Shown here one piece after another: positions 52,147-53,466 of a stretch of 53,466 bases of DNA. The notes under the pieces are model-generated. The model was given only the letters and a program-made list of their open reading frames with translations, did not search any database and was not told the origin of the DNA. Location: the NCBI GenBank assembly GCA_017470055.1, contig JAFUFD010000087.1:1-53466 (forward strand). The letters are read 5' to 3'. The position numbers and the translations under genes were made by a program. The DNA comes from Prevotella sp. GTDB taxonomy: Bacteria; Bacteroidota; Bacteroidia; Bacteroidales; Bacteroidaceae. The number at the start of each line of letters is the position of its first letter. The stretch's first letter is position 1.

Positions 52147-53394
52147 ATGCGAGTACTGATAGTCAATACAAGTGAGCGGACTGGAGGAGCAGCAGTTGCC
52201 GCACACCGCCTGATGGAGGCGCTGAACAACAACGGGGTCAAGGCGAAGATGCTGGTGCGTGACAAGGAGAGCGACCAATTGACGGTAGTTGCCCTACCCC
52301 CGTCATGGAGACTGCAAGGGCATTTCCTTTGGGAACGCTTCTGCGTCTGGTGCCGACTGCACCTGCGCCGACAACACCTCTTCGACGTGGATATCGCCAA
52401 TAGCGGGACTGACATCACCCGGCTGCGTGAGTTCCAAGAGGCGGATGTCATCCACCTGCACTGGATCAACCAAGGGATGCTCTCGCTCAAGGACATCCGC
52501 AAGATACTGACCAGCGGGAAACGGGTGGTATGGACGATGCACGACATCTGGGCAGCCACCGCTATCTGCCACCTGACCCTTGACTGCAGAAAGTTCGAGA
52601 CGCAGTGCCAGCAATGTCGCCTGCTGCCAGGAGGCGGGTCGAGGAACGACCTGTCGACAAAGGTCTGGAGACAGAAGCAGCGGATGCTGGAGGGCTCCCG
52701 TATCTCTTTCGTCGCCTGTAGTGAGTGGCTCGCCAGCGAGGCACAGAAGAGTGCGCTGCTGAAAGGACAGCGCATCATGAGTATTCCCAACCCTATCGAC
52801 ACCCGTATCTATCGTCCCCTCGCCAAGCAAGCGGCACGACAGGAGTTAGGGCTGCCCGCCGACCAACACCTGATCCTCTTCGTGTCGCAACGCGCCACCA
52901 ATCCCTATAAGGGGATGCAGTACCTGACAGAGGCTTGTCGACTGCTTGCCCAGCAGCATCCTGAGATGCGGGGCAACACCGCAGTCGTCATCCTTGGCGG
53001 ACATGCGGAGGAGGTGACCGCCCAGTTGCCTTTCAAGAGTTACCCGCTCGGCTATGTCAACGACGAGCAACAGATCGTGAAAGTCTATAATGCCGCTGAT
53101 GTCTTCGTGCTCCCCTCCCTCTCCGAGAACCTGCCCAACACCATCATGGAGGCGATGGCATGCGGAGTACCCTGTGTGGGATTCCAGATAGGTGGCATCC
53201 CTGAGGAGATTACCCATCAGGAGAATGGCTATGTTGCCGCCTATCGGGATGCCGCTGACCTTGCCAAAGGCATCCGTTGGACCCTCTTCGAGGCGAATCG
53301 TGAGGAGGTGAGCAAGTCGTGCCTACGCCATGTGACCCAGCATTACTCGCAGCAGAGTGTGGCAAGAGAATATATCCGTGTCTATGAAGATTAG
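52147..53394 (+). CDS. Family 4 glycosyltransferase
   Basis: A 415-aa GT-B enzyme that should move a sugar from a nucleotide-sugar donor to a growing cell-surface glycan. The N-terminal acceptor domain begins MRVLIVNTSERTGGAAVAAHRL and holds ADVIHLHWINQGMLSLKDI and VVWTMHDIWA. The C-terminal donor domain has IPNPIDTRIYRP, LFVSQRATNPYKGMQYL, GYVNDEQQIVKVYNAADVFVLPSLSENLPNTIMEAMACG and GIPEEI: the EX7E-type motif SENLPNTIMEAMACG is intact. A cysteine-rich insert (CHLTLDCRKFETQCQQC) may bind metal, as in relatives. The end overlaps the next glycosyltransferase by 11 bp, so a polysaccharide locus starts here. Confidence 0.93.
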   Translation: MRVLIVNTSERTGGAAVAAHRLMEALNNNGVKAKMLVRDKESDQLTVVALPPSWRLQGHFLWERFCVWCRLHLRRQHLFDVDIANSGTDITRLREFQEADVIHLHWINQGMLSLKDIRKILTSGKRVVWTMHDIWAATAICHLTLDCRKFETQCQQCRLLPGGGSRNDLSTKVWRQKQRMLEGSRISFVACSEWLASEAQKSALLKGQRIMSIPNPIDTRIYRPLAKQAARQELGLPADQHLILFVSQRATNPYKGMQYLTEACRLLAQQHPEMRGNTAVVILGGHAEEVTAQLPFKSYPLGYVNDEQQIVKVYNAADVFVLPSLSENLPNTIMEAMACGVPCVGFQIGGIPEEITHQENGYVAAYRDAADLAKGIRWTLFEANREEVSKSCLRHVTQHYSQQSVAREYIRVYED

Positions 53395-53466
53395 TATTAT
53401 TACCGTTACCTATAACGCTGAGAAGTTTCTGCAGCGCACCTTAGACAGTGTGAGTTGCCAGACGCA
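53384..53466 (+). CDS. Family 2 glycosyltransferase, 5' end only
   Basis: Truncated by the window end. ATG 53384 lies inside the last codons of the preceding gene. The 27 visible residues, MKISIITVTYNAEKFLQRTL and DSVSCQT, are the typical opening of GT-A family 2 enzymes (first beta strand, TVTYN, then the DSVxxQ helix). Frame shift relative to the upstream gene with an 11-bp overlap indicates translational coupling. Confidence 0.85.
   Translation, partial: MKISIITVTYNAEKFLQRTLDSVSCQT

Overview
The window looks like chromosome of a Prevotella-type member of the Bacteroidota. The grounds are promoters of the TTG-N19/20-TAnnTTTG type, the near absence of strong Shine-Dalgarno sites, lipoproteins in nearly every cell-envelope gene, Mfa/FimB-type (type V) fimbrial subunits, DUF3575/DUF3868-type accessory proteins, and two giant secreted proteins with C-terminal tails of the type IX secretion (T9SS) kind. 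All functions are read from sequence and remembered family features; no search was run.

Layout. 1-148: two copies of a 74-bp hairpin-bearing repeat. 216-4406 (+): murF and two overlapping lipoprotein genes. 4485-4557: tRNA-Pro(CGG) with a terminator. 4593-8213 (-): a helix-hairpin-helix protein and two tandem sodium:neurotransmitter-symporter paralogues. 8282-9624: a VanZ-like protein facing a TlpA-like thioredoxin lipoprotein, then a VapD-like gene with a small partner. 9751-19131 (-): a 3126-aa secreted repeat protein. 19239-21161 (-): a 50-aa/DUF6169-like pair, a palindromic 22-bp tandem repeat and a Fic protein. 21205-21537: a gene-free, hairpin-rich stretch. 21538-30007 (-): fimbrial operon I. 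30228-51443 (-): fimbrial operon II, ending in a 4428-aa multi-module beta-helix protein. 51444-52146: a gene-free stretch holding a strong candidate for a roughly 300-nt structured RNA. 52147-53466 (+): two glycosyltransferases, the second cut by the window end.

How the genes fit together. Each fimbrial operon begins with outer-membrane accessory functions (DUF3575 and an OmpA-like domain, separate in operon I and fused in operon II), followed by a major fimbrillin, an Mfa2/FimB-type anchor and further fimbrillin-like lipoproteins. Operon II continues without an evident terminator into the giant T9SS-type adhesin, which suggests that a fimbria and a very large adhesin are made together. The two operon promoters share an arrangement in which a run of 6-7 G/C pairs lies 28-30 bp upstream of the -7 box. 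The 3126-aa protein is flanked by toxin-like small genes (VapD pair, DUF6169 pair, Fic), giving that part an accessory-island character.
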